A stretch of 20,973 nt of DNA from Selaginella moellendorffii (lineage: Eukaryota; Streptophyta; Lycopodiopsida; Selaginellales; Selaginellaceae). The stretch is taken from assembly GCF_000143415.4 (NCBI RefSeq), contig NW_003314309.1, positions 834,184-855,156 on the forward strand, written 5' to 3'. Under the pieces are notes generated by a model. The model was not told the DNA's origin. It ran no database searches and worked only from the letters and a program-made list of their open reading frames with translations. The translations under genes were made by a program, and so were the position numbers. Shown here one piece after another: positions 1 to 10,105 of this stretch; position 1 is the first letter of the stretch, and every line of letters begins with the position of its first letter.

Positions 1-65
1 TAGATTCTTTTCTACCATACCAATCTTCTAGGGAAATATAACCATATTATAGTGGTAGGGCACAT

Positions 66-195
66 TGGCATGCTGCCATTCTCTTGTGTGAAATTGCCTT
101 TCAGTCTTGGAAATGTAAATAGAGTTGAGCTGGCATGCTACCATTCTCTTATATAAGATTACCTTTCAATTTTGGAAATGTAAATAGAGTTTATT
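66..195. repeat. 65-bp tandem duplication
   Basis: Two adjacent units begin with TGGCATGCTGCCATTCTCTT (66) and TGGCATGCTACCATTCTCTT (131), and both end in GGAAATGTAAATAGAGTT. The period is 65 bp. A third, shortened and more diverged unit can be followed to about 230. No coding potential or known family is recognised. Confidence 0.8.
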
Positions 196-230
196 TTTTT
201 ATGTGATATTACTTTTGAATCTTGAAAACT

Positions 231-639
231 CTTATTGGGCATTTACCACAAAAATATACTTTGATCTTTTCACATAAAAGGATTGCAACCTAGGTAGGCA
301 ACACATTTTTTGATATGAATTAATATATAACTTAAAAATGTTATGAAAAGTTTTATGGAGTAGGTATCTTGGTGCTTTCCATTGTACTATTGATATCTTA
401 TTTTCCTTACTCTAGATAGTTATTTTAGAAGGAATATGAGCATTTTTATCAATCGTGACAATGGTCTTCACATTCCAAGATGGGTAATTAAAACTAGGAG
501 TGTAATATAGAGATTATAGTAATGAAATGAAATTAACATTTTCACATTCCTTTATGCTACAACTCTTACTCAGATATTTTATTGTCATTGTTTCCCATCT
601 TCTCAAGAACATTAAAAAACTTTCAAATGAAAGAATAGT
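231..639. other. Unassigned AT-rich sequence
   Basis: No reading frame, RNA gene or repeat that I can support is seen here. The composition is the AT-rich background of the window. Confidence 0.5.
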
Positions 640-963
640 TATAGTGTATATGGTTTTCACCTTTTATCCTATAGTGATTTAAAGTAGAATAACCACGAAG
701 CGGAATTTAAACCCTCCATATGCCATATATCACATACCACATGCCATATGCCACATGTCCAAGAACAGTTCAGTGGAACCCAAGTATTATAGCCTTGAGC
801 CATTAAATGAATAAATGGAGCCAAATTCCTAAACTTGCAGCCAAGGAGCGAAAGAACTAGAGCATGGAGTGATTTCTGAGCTTTTAACCCAAGGAGTGAA
901 GGGACAAAAACACAAAGTAACATTAAAATAGTTTTAAAGCTTCTAACATCCCAATGCCATGAC
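640..963 (+). repeat. Dispersed direct repeat, copy 1 (~320 bp)
   Basis: This block aligns along its length with 3864-4173 in the same orientation. Shared stretches include ATATGGTTTTCACCTTTTAT, GAAAGAACTAGAGCAT and CATCCCAATGC, with substitutions and small gaps between them. An 84-codon frame on the minus strand (669-923) lies inside but has no counterpart in the second copy, so I do not call it a gene. The pair could be old LTRs of one element or two insertions of a short non-autonomous repeat. No primer-binding site or target duplication is visible beside it. Confidence 0.75.
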
Positions 964-2008
964 TAATATGCAAAATTGAGCCAAATAGAGTTTAGTGCTA
1001 TTTTAGTATAGTGGTGGCCTCTAGTTTGTATTAGCTTATAAAAATGAAATGATTTTTGAGGAAAGTGATCAATAGATCAGTCATTGGAAAAGTTTAAAAA
1101 AATTTGTGGAAAATTTTCCATCCTAGAGAAAGAATGACTCTCAATATAAAAATATAAATTTCCAAGACTTAACCAACTTCTTCCAACCTACAACTTTATA
1201 TAGGTTCACATTAACATAAATTTTCATAACCCAATAGCATGCTTAAGCATTGAATATCATGTCTATATTTTCCAACATCTAGTATTGACATCCACAAAAT
1301 GAAAATAAATACCCAAGACTAGATCATATAGATCATATCTTCGGATATTCACATTGCATTAACACTTTTCTTCAATCATCTTTAAGATCTAATATGAAAT
1401 CATAACACTAATAAAAAAAATAACATGAAAAATCAAACTCTAAGGAAAAACTTTTCATCACTCGAAACAACAATATCACTTTCACTAACACAAGTGCTAA
1501 TAATGTTAATGCCTCAATTATATATATTTTCTATCCAACAATCTACTCCAAGTGTTGATAGATTTACCAATTAAATATAACAAATAAATGCTATAACCTT
1601 TTCCAACACCTTAATAAGCTTAGTATAATAAATCACTATTGAGAACTAAGTCAAAGTTACTTCAATACTATTACTTGCAAGTAAACTAGTTTCACTATCA
1701 ACCACTTTAGGGTTGATCATCATTTAACCAAGTAGCTTTGTAAATACATTACTCATAATCTATGATATAGAAATCACAATAATTTGATCATTAATTGAGT
1801 AATGCCCATATCATTATTACAAAGGTTTATGTGAGTATCATGTGCTAACTCAATTTGATAAAATGCAATATAAATAGCACACCTCACTGATATAGATTTA
1901 TATACCTAACATTACCAACTTCATTCACAATATAAACAAGCTTATGCTACTATTTTTTTTACCAAATTCAAAACTAATTCAACACTGAGCTATTCAAAGA
2001 GCAAAATG
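964..2008. other. Unassigned AT-rich sequence
   Basis: This stretch is AT-rich with many short homopolymers and no long open frame. Nothing could be assigned. It is interrupted on the right by the LTR retrotransposon fragment. Confidence 0.5.
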
Positions 2009-2087
2009 TAAGGAACCAACTCGCCGAGGTGTCGTAGGCTAAAGGAACCCCAAAAGAATGACCAAAATGACAAAGAGTTCATCGGAT

Positions 2088-2290
2088 GGGACCAAGTCGA
2101 AGATCGAGTCCAAGACCGACTCTAGGACCGAGTTCGAGATAGAGTCCGAAATCGAGTTCAAGACCGACTCGGGGACCGAGTTCGAGTCCGAGTTCGAGAC
2201 CGAGTTCGAGACGGAGTCCGAGATCCGAAATCGGGTCCGAGACCGAGTCCGAGGTCGAGTCCGAGGTCGGGTCCGAGATCGGGTCCGAAG
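2088..2290. repeat. CpG-rich 12-bp tandem array
   Basis: About seventeen degenerate copies of a 12-bp unit near GAGTCCGAGRTC lie head to tail. Twelve is a multiple of three and the unit has no stop, so several frames stay open. The plus-strand 99-codon frame (2058-2357) reads as acidic Glu/Ser/Thr/Phe repeats that switch to Arg/Val repeats after a phase change. The minus-strand frames at 2039-2320, 2079-2474 and 2158-2541 come from the same periodicity. I treat these as by-products of the array, though a repetitive peptide cannot be ruled out. Confidence 0.85.
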
Positions 2291-2303
2291 CGTGCATCTC
2301 CCA

Positions 2304-2314
2304 GGGGGGGGGGG
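2304..2314 (+). other. Polypurine tract (G11)
   Basis: Eleven consecutive Gs, preceded by CCCA, stand one base before the LTR start TGCAAGG at 2316. In LTR retrotransposons a purine run at this place primes plus-strand DNA synthesis. A run made only of G is unusual but fits by position. Confidence 0.6.
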
Positions 2315-2315
2315 C

Positions 2316-3037
2316 TGCAAGGGGTTCCAAAAGTATAGTAGGGATAGTGAGGTCTAGGAACCAGTTTAGAAGGGACTCTCCAGTGGGGCTCCCAAACTGA
2401 CTTGAGGTTGGGACTGGGACCAAGGGGCCTTGGGTGGGAGTGAGCATGGACTTGGTTGGTGCCGGAGGGGCCATCCAAGGAAGTGCTCAAGAGTAGCTCC
2501 CACTCTCGAAAGGGAAACCGATTGCGGTGCTCCCGACTCATGTGGAGTGGTGCCCCACTTGAGTACCATGTGGCTCATTGGTCCTCGCCCTTCCTAGGGC
2601 TTGGGCCTTCCTTCGGGATGGAAGTGGGGGGCAAGAGGTACCCATACCGGGCCGCTAGGCCACGGTGTTTCGCCCCTGCGTCCCGAAGCAAGTGTTGCAC
2701 TCAAGACTTGGGATTTAGAGGGTCCCATGATCAAGTTTTGTGGTACCAAAGGATGTTAGGAACCTGGAAGCTTAGTGTGTTTGGCTGCTTGTGCTTGCGG
2801 GGAGTGTAGCCGAACCTTAAGTCCAGTCTAACCCAGGAAGGGGGATTGGGAGTGATTTGGGAATCCGTGGATGGATGGCTAACACCCCGTTGCTCGTGCA
2901 GTGAGTAGCTGAGACCAAGTAGGAGCTGGTACCATAGGCGAGAACCTTGGCAAGGGAACTTAGCAAAAGCCAAGGCGGTGTTGGACGGATAGACGAGGTA
3001 AGCTGGCAAATTGGAAAGGAAAAATTTGTGACTTACA
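2316..3037 (+). repeat. LTR of copy A (3' LTR)
   Basis: The LTR runs from TGCAAGGGGTTCC to CTTACA, a TG...CA pair. Its first ~30 bases are the reverse complement of the end of the LTR at 13139-14081 (CTACTATACTTTTGG then AACCCCTTGCA). Its last ~25 bases match that LTR's start. The middle is barely alignable. No primer-binding site follows position 3037, so this is not a 5' LTR. Frames at 2456-2809 (+), 2366-2578 (-) and 2731-3009 (-) show no protein family and are considered chance frames in GC-rich LTR sequence. Confidence 0.75.
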
Positions 3038-3863
3038 CAATAGTAAGGTTCTTCGGAAAAGAATTGAGAATTATAACAATAGTAAACCTAAATAAAATGG
3101 TTTAATGCTTCACTACTATTCATCCCACGACTCACCACTTGTAGGACCATCATAACCAACAAGGATCAAGGTAAGGACTTTTGATTGCATAATGTGAACA
3201 CGAATAATGAGTTAACATATCATTGCAAATCATTTTTCCAAGAAGAGAAAATGATTTACTTGTTTGATCTTTCATCTCTTATGACTCTCTTTTTGATCTT
3301 AACCTTAACTAAACCTCAAACTTGCATTCACATTGCCTTCAATCCAATCTAAAAAAAGTTTATTAGAGAACATAGCAATGACTACTTAAACTAATAGACT
3401 AATCCCTACAGTCTTGATTGATCCCCTTATAGTCATACATAGAAAGGATCCATTAGTGTTGTGCTAAATAGTTATAGACTAGCCTATTTGCCACTCTTAG
3501 CAAACCCAAAGGAGGTTTACTTTTACCTATGGTATATAGCAACTCATGGTAACCACTAATAGACTAACATTAATTCTACCAACTCAAAATGTAACCTTGA
3601 GTTGCTAATGTGCTTCACTCACGAGCCCAAATGCAAACTTGTGCAAATGGTACATCTTAGTCCATCTTATAAGCCTAAGCGCAAGCTCACACAATATAGT
3701 ACAAAAATAGGTAACAAAAATCCATACCCAAAGAATGAATGCAAAGTCATAGCACCCAAACATATACCCATTCAGATCATCATTTCATCTTTATATATGC
3801 AACGAGACTAATTACCTAATCTCATTGGACAATACTCGCTAAAACTCATTCTTTGATAATAAA
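3038..3863. other. Unassigned AT-rich sequence
   Basis: No feature is supported. A 69-codon plus frame (3602-3811) is Lys-rich, matches nothing recognised and has no context as a gene. Confidence 0.5.
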
Positions 3864-4173
3864 TATAGTGCATATGGTTTTCACCTTTTATTCTATACTA
3901 ATTTACTATAGGATAATCATGAAATGAAACTTGAACCCTCCATATACTACATGCCATATACCATGTATCCAAGGACAAAGGAGTGGAACTTGAGTTTTAA
4001 AGCCTTAGACCACTAAATGAAGGAACAAATCTAAACTCCCAAGCTTACAATCAATGAGTGAAAGAACTAGAGCATAGAGTGACTTATAAGTGTTCAACCC
4101 AAGAAGTGAAGAGACAAAAGTATGGAGTAACATTGGAACAGTCTTAAAGCTTTTAGCATCCCAATGCTAGGAC
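3864..4173 (+). repeat. Dispersed direct repeat, copy 2 (~310 bp)
   Basis: This is the second copy of the repeat at 640-963, same orientation, about 3.2 kb downstream. It shares the start ATATGGTTTTCACCTTTTAT, the middle GAAAGAACTAGAGCAT and the end CATCCCAATGC. Copy A lies between the two, so if this pair were LTRs of one element, copy A would be nested in it. Confidence 0.75.
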
Positions 4174-5736
4174 CAGCCCACATACTATAAGTTATTATCT
4201 GACAATATTAAGGGACTAATTTTAATATGCGAGGGTTATTTTCAAGCTAATGCAAGACAAAGCAAAAAAAAACTAAGAGCCAAATCAAGTATACTCAACA
4301 AAAAATATATAAGAGTTCCTACCTTATGTTTATTTGGCTAAGTACAAATGCTAAACCTAGTCTATTAACACTTGAATAAGAGGGGCTGAAAAGGGAACTA
4401 GCAATACTGACCTCTTGTTGTCATGGTAGAATATCCAAAAAAACTAGTTGATAAGTAACTTTTGATAACCGTAGTCATATTTGCAACAATAGTATGTAAT
4501 TATAAGACAGCAATAAAAGTAGTCAAAAAATAAAGTAATCAAATCAAAATATGATAGCTGTAACAACAGTCATCTAGCTTTACAAAAGATAGGTTTTAGT
4601 GAACTTTATCTTTTTTAAACAACTCAATATACTAGAAACTTTTAACTCAAATATTTATATTTTTCAATATTTTAAAGTTTGTCAAAACCTTTATTTATTC
4701 AATTTACATTTTATTGTAAGACTTCTAGTTGACTGTGTTGACTTGAGTTGACTTGTGCTTAGTTGAGCTGAATTTATGAGCTCAACTCAACTTTTGACCA
4801 TCCCCATCCTCACTCTGCTATTTATGTTTGACATCATTCCACTAACATATTTGCTTAGCCTTATACTATTAGAGCCAAACATTCTATTTAGACTTGCTAT
4901 ATTTATATTCACTCTATAATCTATATCATTTATTTTCACTTTAATACCATTATCACTTATCCTCATTTCATTGTCAGGGTTAGACTCCTATTTATCTCTT
5001 CTACCTAGGCTATAGCTATTGCATAAATTAGATAATTCCATTGTGTTGTGGCAATAGTGGAGTTTGAAATGTAAGATGAAAAGGAGGATCAAACATGGTG
5101 GACCACAATGAAAATGCCCCTTCTCTGAAGAAAAAAGAGTTAGAATCATTGGGGCAAAGAGAAGAAGTTAAGAAAAAATTGAAAACACAAAAATGTAGAA
5201 GCAAGAAAAGCATTAGAAGGGGAATTTTCAACAATAGTTAATGTGAAAATAATAAAATTTGAGCTAAAGGGATATAGATAACAAAAGATATCATGTTATA
5301 AAGTATTTCAATCAACACAAAATAAGTAAAAAACTCCATATGTTTAACCTTCTTAGCATCAACTCAACACTTGAGATAGAAAAATCAATAGAAAACTCCA
5401 CACTCTTATAAACATTTTAGTAGTAATAGTAAAATAAAAGCTCTTAACAACATTTATATCAAGGAAAATATACCTAACTCAAAACTCTAACAAAAGTACT
5501 CAACTCTTGGAATAAGGGAATATTCAAATATAGCAATGAAATAAAAGCAAAATCCTTAACTACACACACTTTCAAAATTTAAATCAACTTGAGAAGGATA
5601 ATAAACACTTAACACAACACAAGATTAAGATCAAAAATTATAAAAGTTAGAATTGATTAATGTGCTAGGAGAAAGAGAGGAAGAAACACTAGAAATTTAA
5701 GGAGCAGGAAATAACACTTAAAACACTAGAAAATAC
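4174..5736. other. Unassigned AT-rich sequence with one small hairpin
   Basis: Apart from the hairpin at 4761-4787 nothing can be assigned. A 68-codon minus frame (5028-5234) is a hydrophobic translation opposite a purine-rich stretch and has no recognisable family. I do not call it a gene. Confidence 0.5.
4761..4787. repeat. 9-bp-stem hairpin in a GTTGACTT-rich stretch
   Basis: AGTTGAGCT (4761-4769) and AGCTCAACT (4779-4787) are perfect inverted arms around a 9-base loop. The preceding 30 bases repeat GTTGACT and GAGTTGACTT. Similar motifs occur near some retrotransposon LTR ends, but no LTR partner is seen here, so the origin stays open. Confidence 0.5.
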
Positions 5737-5761
5737 TATATAAATAAAGTTTATTTATATA
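5737..5761. repeat. 25-nt palindrome at the edge of a very AT-rich tract
   Basis: TATATAAATAAA and TTTATTTATATA form perfect 12-base arms around a single G at 5749. It opens an extremely AT-rich stretch of roughly 300 bases (about 5730-6050). It may be a cruciform-prone site or the remnant of a small inverted-repeat element. Confidence 0.7.
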
Positions 5762-7403
5762 TATTTTATACTACATTTTTAATATAGTTCATCAAATATA
5801 ATTATTTGTTATAACAATAATTTTATAATATTTATTATCTATATAGTCTATAAGATAGTTTTCTAGGAACTATTTTATAGTTCAATATTTATTACATTAA
5901 TATTTTATTCTAAAAAAATTGAAAATAAATCATTTCTTTAAAAAATATTTTTAAAATCTAGCACTTATAATTTTTAAAAAATAATTTAAAAATAAACAGC
6001 CTTAAAAATTTTAATATTTCAATTGATTAAAAATATTTGATAGATTGTTCTATTCTAGCTTACCACCATTGGGGTTTTAAATTTACATGAGAATCCAAGA
6101 GTAAAATTAACAAACCACATTGATCATGAGGAATTTACCTTAAGCTCATCAAGTGTGATTTGCTCAATTTTGCAACTAATTTATTGTAGCTTGCTCACAA
6201 CAACAACCAAGTGCTGAGGCACAACTTAAGACATAGAAATGGCTGATTATGTTATAGCTGTGGTTGTTCTAATATCCTAAACTTTAATAGCCATTTTCAT
6301 ATTTCATAGAATTTCATACTTAATTCAATTAAGGTTTCATCACTTGGATCAAATAGCGACACATCAAAAGCACACTAGATAATGACACAATTTATGCCTT
6401 GCTTTAACTTGATTATGGTGCAATAACACTAGCATAAGTGACTACCAATTAGTTTCCTACATGATTTCCTTGCAAGCAATGCATTGAGTGAATCTTATTG
6501 CAGTGGAGATCTAGGAATGTGGCATGGTGATGCTCCCATTCAAAATAGTTTTATGATTCTTTTATGATGGATTAGCTTTTTATTACAGTCAACAAGTGTT
6601 AATGCATGGTGTTGGCTCTGAGACTATGCTAGAACAAAGTATCATGTTTTATCATGTTTGTAACTTATTTCTATTTTTCGTACAGGAAGATGACAAATAG
6701 CTAATTGTCACTAATAGAAAGCTAAAGACAAACTACCAAATATGCAATCCAGTTTTTTAATAGAGTTATAATTACATTTGTTTGTTATTAGCTTACTTAC
6801 ATCACCTTTTGAATTTAGGTATTACTATTTGATAGTAATATAGGCCTTTGATTTTGATGAACAAAGATGCAAAAAGTCTATTCAAAGAAATTATAAATGA
6901 ATAAAACTATATATATTCACTTCTATATAGTTGTATATAGTAAGCATATTAGTGAGAATATATAGTTCTATATCTAGTATTTATATATATAGAATTATTT
7001 TCTATTTTTTGTTACATATATTTTGGAAATATAGTATCTAACCCCCTCATAATCATTATGCTTTATAGTTTTTTCTAATAGTTTATTGAAAACTACAAAA
7101 AAACAATTATATACATAATTCTAAAATGGTCTTTCTTGTGTAAGGAAAGGTTGGGAAAGAGCAAAAGGAAGATAAAGAATTATGTGGGGTAGAATTAAAA
7201 ATTAAGACCTCCCTTATAAAATATTCAATTAGTCTCTAAAGTTATCTCTATAATAATTGAGCGTATTATCAATATTAAGAATTCATTTGAACTTCTAAAC
7301 ATCATCTTCCCATAAACTCGTCTTTAAAAAGTCATGAATGTTTAAGCTTTTGTTTGCACTACTTTCAATTCAAATATAGAAATTTTTGAGTGGCTAAATT
7401 TAC
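5762..7403. other. Unassigned AT-rich sequence
   Basis: No gene or element is supported. Bases 6900-7010 are dominated by TATATAGT-like runs, a low-complexity stretch. Confidence 0.5.
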
Positions 7404-7426
7404 AATAAATAAATAAATAAATAAAT
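7404..7426. repeat. (AAAT)n microsatellite
   Basis: About five and a half perfect copies of the tetranucleotide AAAT are seen. Confidence 0.9.
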
Positions 7427-7953
7427 TCTTACATATTAAGTTTATGATATGCCATATTGAGCTTTATAGTGTGCTTCCGAGTTATTAGTTCAACAAGTAT
7501 GACTAAAACACTAATGTATTGTTCTTCATCATTTTGGAACTTTTCTTAAATGCACTTCTAAAACACTAGTCACCTATAGTTTCCATTGATCACCAAAAAT
7601 AGCTTTTCATTGAATATTACAGTCACCACATATTGTCTTTAAAAATCTATCAAATTCACTATACTTTTATAGCTATATAAGATTTTATTTTTGCTCAAGT
7701 TTAGTAGTCATTAGCTCTGCCCAACCAATTCTAAGGAAAGTTGGTGAAATGATGAAGGTACCGCTTTTGCTCCCAAACATGACCTCGCTGTAGATAGCCA
7801 TGTTAAGGTTGTAAGCTGAGTGCACCCAATGGCTTTGAACTAACTGGCACAAAATAACCAAAAAACACTAAAGGCCATTCCATGCCATTTCCTATAACAC
7901 TTTATTGACTATTTGTTTTTTAGGTTGGATAATCGTGTTTTGAACATGATTAT
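7427..7953. other. Unassigned sequence
   Basis: No frame, repeat or RNA gene could be supported here. Confidence 0.5.
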
Positions 7954-8274
7954 TCAAGATAGTGTTAGAATCATGCATACATCACCACCATTAACTCCTT
8001 CTACCCTACTAACCTTAGGAGTAGTAGGAGCAACTACTATGCCCCTAGTAGCCTTTGCAGTAAATCCAGCTACAATGCTACTAATAGCCTTCTTAGTAGA
8101 CTCATCTACCTTGCCACAAATAGCCTCAACAACCAAAGGCACAACTGCCCCACCACCACTAGCATCATATGCAAATACCCCACCACTAATAACTGCAACC
8201 TTAGAAGCACCAGTACTAACACCCTCAACAACATTAGCATCAAGATTGATTTGAAAGTCAATTTTAACATCCAT
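7954..8274 (-). CDS. Hypothetical 106-residue frame, coding-like composition
   Basis: I do not recognise this protein. The frame stays open upstream of the chosen ATG to 8334, adding an acidic lead that includes CVEEDNEKHNND. The body is rich in Gly, Ala, Val, Ser and Thr, with segments such as SKVAVISGGVFAYDASGGGA and KKAISSIVAGFTAKATRG. Most codons fit a purine-N-pyrimidine or GNN pattern (GTT, GGT, GCT, AGT), which chance frames rarely show. The stretch is less AT-rich than its flanks. No signal peptide, clear domain or promoter is seen. It may be a fragment of an element's structural protein or a decayed gene exon. The opposite-strand frame at 7913-8254 is taken as its shadow. Confidence 0.3.
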   Translation of the reverse strand: MDVKIDFQINLDANVVEGVSTGASKVAVISGGVFAYDASGGGAVVPLVVEAICGKVDESTKKAISSIVAGFTAKATRGIVVAPTTPKVSRVEGVNGGDVCMILTLS

Positions 8275-8334
8275 GTCATTATTATGTTTTTCATTGTCTT
8301 CTTCAACACAACCAATAGCAACTTCACTGGATAC

Positions 8335-8630
8335 TTAGGATGAATCTCCACTCCATTCAGCAAAACCCATAGTAATTAAGGCGACTGCCTTTTACTAGAG
8401 ACTAGGACCATTGAAGTTGGCTTTGACACTTCCTTTAAAATAAAAAGCAAAATACTCTAGCATTTAACTTGTAAAGTAAAGCAAATTTATGGCATTTTAA
8501 GTTCAATTCCCCTCTTAGAAATTTTAGTTAGTCAAGCTTGATTTATATTTGCTTTCACAAGAAATTTTTGTAAGTAAATGATATGAAAAATAGATTGTAA
8601 AATATAAGAAAGTGCAAAGAAAAAAAATGT
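8335..8630. other. Unassigned sequence
   Basis: Nothing is supported. GTTCAATTC near 8501 resembles a tRNA-type B box, but no cloverleaf can be built around it. Confidence 0.4.
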
Positions 8631-9163
8631 GGTTGGTTTATATGAAAACTAACCTCACCCTACCTCTCTAAAATTTAGAAAACAAAATTTTTTAAGATTA
8701 AAAAGGCCTCAAGAAAAAAGAAAAACATGATAAAAATACATAAGAGGTTGGTTTATGCAAGAACTAGCATTTTCCACCCTCCCATTTTCACAAGAAGTGC
8801 CTCATTAAGCCCTTAAAATAAAAAAAAAGCCTTGCAAATGTTGATTTGCTCAAGAACTAATAATAAAGATCTTACCCCCAAAAACAAGACAAAAACAAAG
8901 AAAGCTCACCTTAGGGAAAACAAAGGTGATGAGCCGTCAGTTCACGTATGAACTAATATCTCCCACCTCTTCAAAAAGGAAAAAAAAATGAAATGGGGTA
9001 GAGATAAGTAAAACATTAAAGAAAAAATAAAATAGAATGCTAAAAGATGTCAATTCATATGAAAACCGACATCTCCATCCCTCAAGAGAAAACAAAAGTC
9101 AAGAAAAAAAAATCTTTAATAGAAGAAAGAAGGTGAGGAAATTAATTTACATGCAAACCGACT
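8631..9163. repeat. Degenerate array of palindrome-cored units (five units)
   Basis: Five related cores sit at 8631-8654, 8746-8768, 8934-8960, 9046-9073 and 9141-9163, spaced 115, 188, 112 and 95 bp. Each is an inverted repeat centred on a CATATG, TATATG or CGTATG-like hexamer; the clearest has arms GATGTCAATTCATATG and GAAAACCGACATC. Most cores are followed by a pyrimidine-rich CTCCCACC/CTCACCCTACC stretch and then an A-rich spacer. This looks like a decayed tandem array whose unit is a hairpin plus spacer of about 100 bp. I recognise no named family. Confidence 0.6.
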
Positions 9164-10105
9164 TCAAGGAAAGATACTTTGATTGAGGAATGCCTTAAAG
9201 TGCATTACATAATTGAAGTGTCTTTCTCTCACCCTTCCTTACTCAAATGCACCTTTCTCTTGCCTTGCTCAAACATGCCTTTCTCTTGCCTTTCCCTGCT
9301 CAAACTTTAGTTGTAAAATCTTAAAAATCAATGGTCGTGATTAACAATCATGATCAATAGTCATCTTTCTTTGATAGCAATTAACAGACACAATCATTCA
9401 AGCTTTAGATATTAAGATATATGTAATTGATTGTGAGAAGAATAATATTGTTGAAATGAATAGGGTTATGAGCAAGAAGCACTAATCAATCATGAGAGTT
9501 GTAGTATTGATTACTTGTTCTTCCTCTCATTTCCATGCTCTTTTCCTTTCAAAAGAGTTTCATTCTTTTGTAACAAGTGAGAGAGAGTCAAGCTTGGAGA
9601 GGTTGGTTTATATGTGGTTTATTATTCCTCTCACAATCAATTATACAAATATTATAGGTGGCTCTTTAAGATTCTTATATATCTCTAGATTCTAAACGGT
9701 TATTTATTTTGTTAAAATAATTAACTTGTCCTTTGCAAGGATAGAGCTAATTAAAGCTCACAATATGAAAGAATATCTTTGTTCTCTCTTGTCAATTTCT
9801 CTGCAAATATTTTTTAAATGCTCAAGCAGGGAGAAGATATAAAAGAATTTTACTTAAAGTTTGATCGAAAACCTCTAATTGTTTTTTTTAAGAGTGTTAT
9901 AGGAAGGAACTTCCGATGCAGAAAATTCAAGTTGAAGCCAAGATCAATTAATCTAAAGAATGTATGTCACGATAAGGGTAATTAGATAGAAAAATCCATT
10001 TTTCTTAATAATGGTGTGGCAAAAAATGGGATTCGATGGGATCTTGATAAATGTACAAATTAGGAAATTCTTGTTACAAGATCTCTAAAGTGAGGAAAGG
10101 AGAAT
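9164..10105. other. Unassigned sequence
   Basis: CTCTTGCCTT-like motifs repeat loosely at 9220-9300. The 67-codon frame at 9492-9695 (+) shows no family features. No feature is supported. Confidence 0.4.

Larger units (their letters stand above)
2009..3037 (+). mobile_element. 3' end of an LTR retrotransposon (copy A)
   Basis: The block is much more GC-rich than its flanks. In order it holds a short unique piece, a 12-bp tandem array (2088-2290), a run of eleven Gs (2304-2314) and a 722-bp LTR starting TGCAAGGGG and ending CTTACA. The G-run directly before the LTR is where a polypurine tract is expected upstream of a 3' LTR, so the element reads left to right. No gag, pol or 5' LTR is present and the left edge is not a clean terminus, so this is a 5'-truncated copy. 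The LTR ends match, in reverse complement, the LTR at 13139-14081. Confidence 0.75.

Noticed and set aside
669-923. 84-codon minus-strand frame
   Set aside because: It lies in the dispersed repeat; the second copy of that repeat has no matching open frame, and the translation (Trp/His/Cys/Leu-rich) looks like nothing coding.
2039-2541. Overlapping long frames on both strands encoding Arg/Thr/Ser or Asp/Leu/Gly repeats
   Set aside because: They arise from the stop-free 12-bp repeat, whose length is a multiple of three, so several frames stay open at once.
2456-3009. Frames at 2456-2809 (+) and 2731-3009 (-)
   Set aside because: They lie wholly inside a GC-rich LTR, match no family and are not kept in LTR B.
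5028-5234. Hydrophobic 68-codon minus frame resembling a membrane peptide
   Set aside because: It is the complement of a purine-rich stretch; Phe and Leu runs follow from composition, and there is no gene context.
8460-8520. Possible tRNA or SINE, from GTTCAATTC resembling a B box
   Set aside because: No A box at the right spacing and no acceptor or anticodon stems can be formed.
8631-9163. CRISPR-like array
   Set aside because: Units vary in sequence, spacing (95-188 bp) is too long and irregular, and the surroundings are plant-like with no cas genes.
9492-9695. 67-codon plus-strand frame
   Set aside because: No domain, no codon bias, and flanking frames are full of stops.
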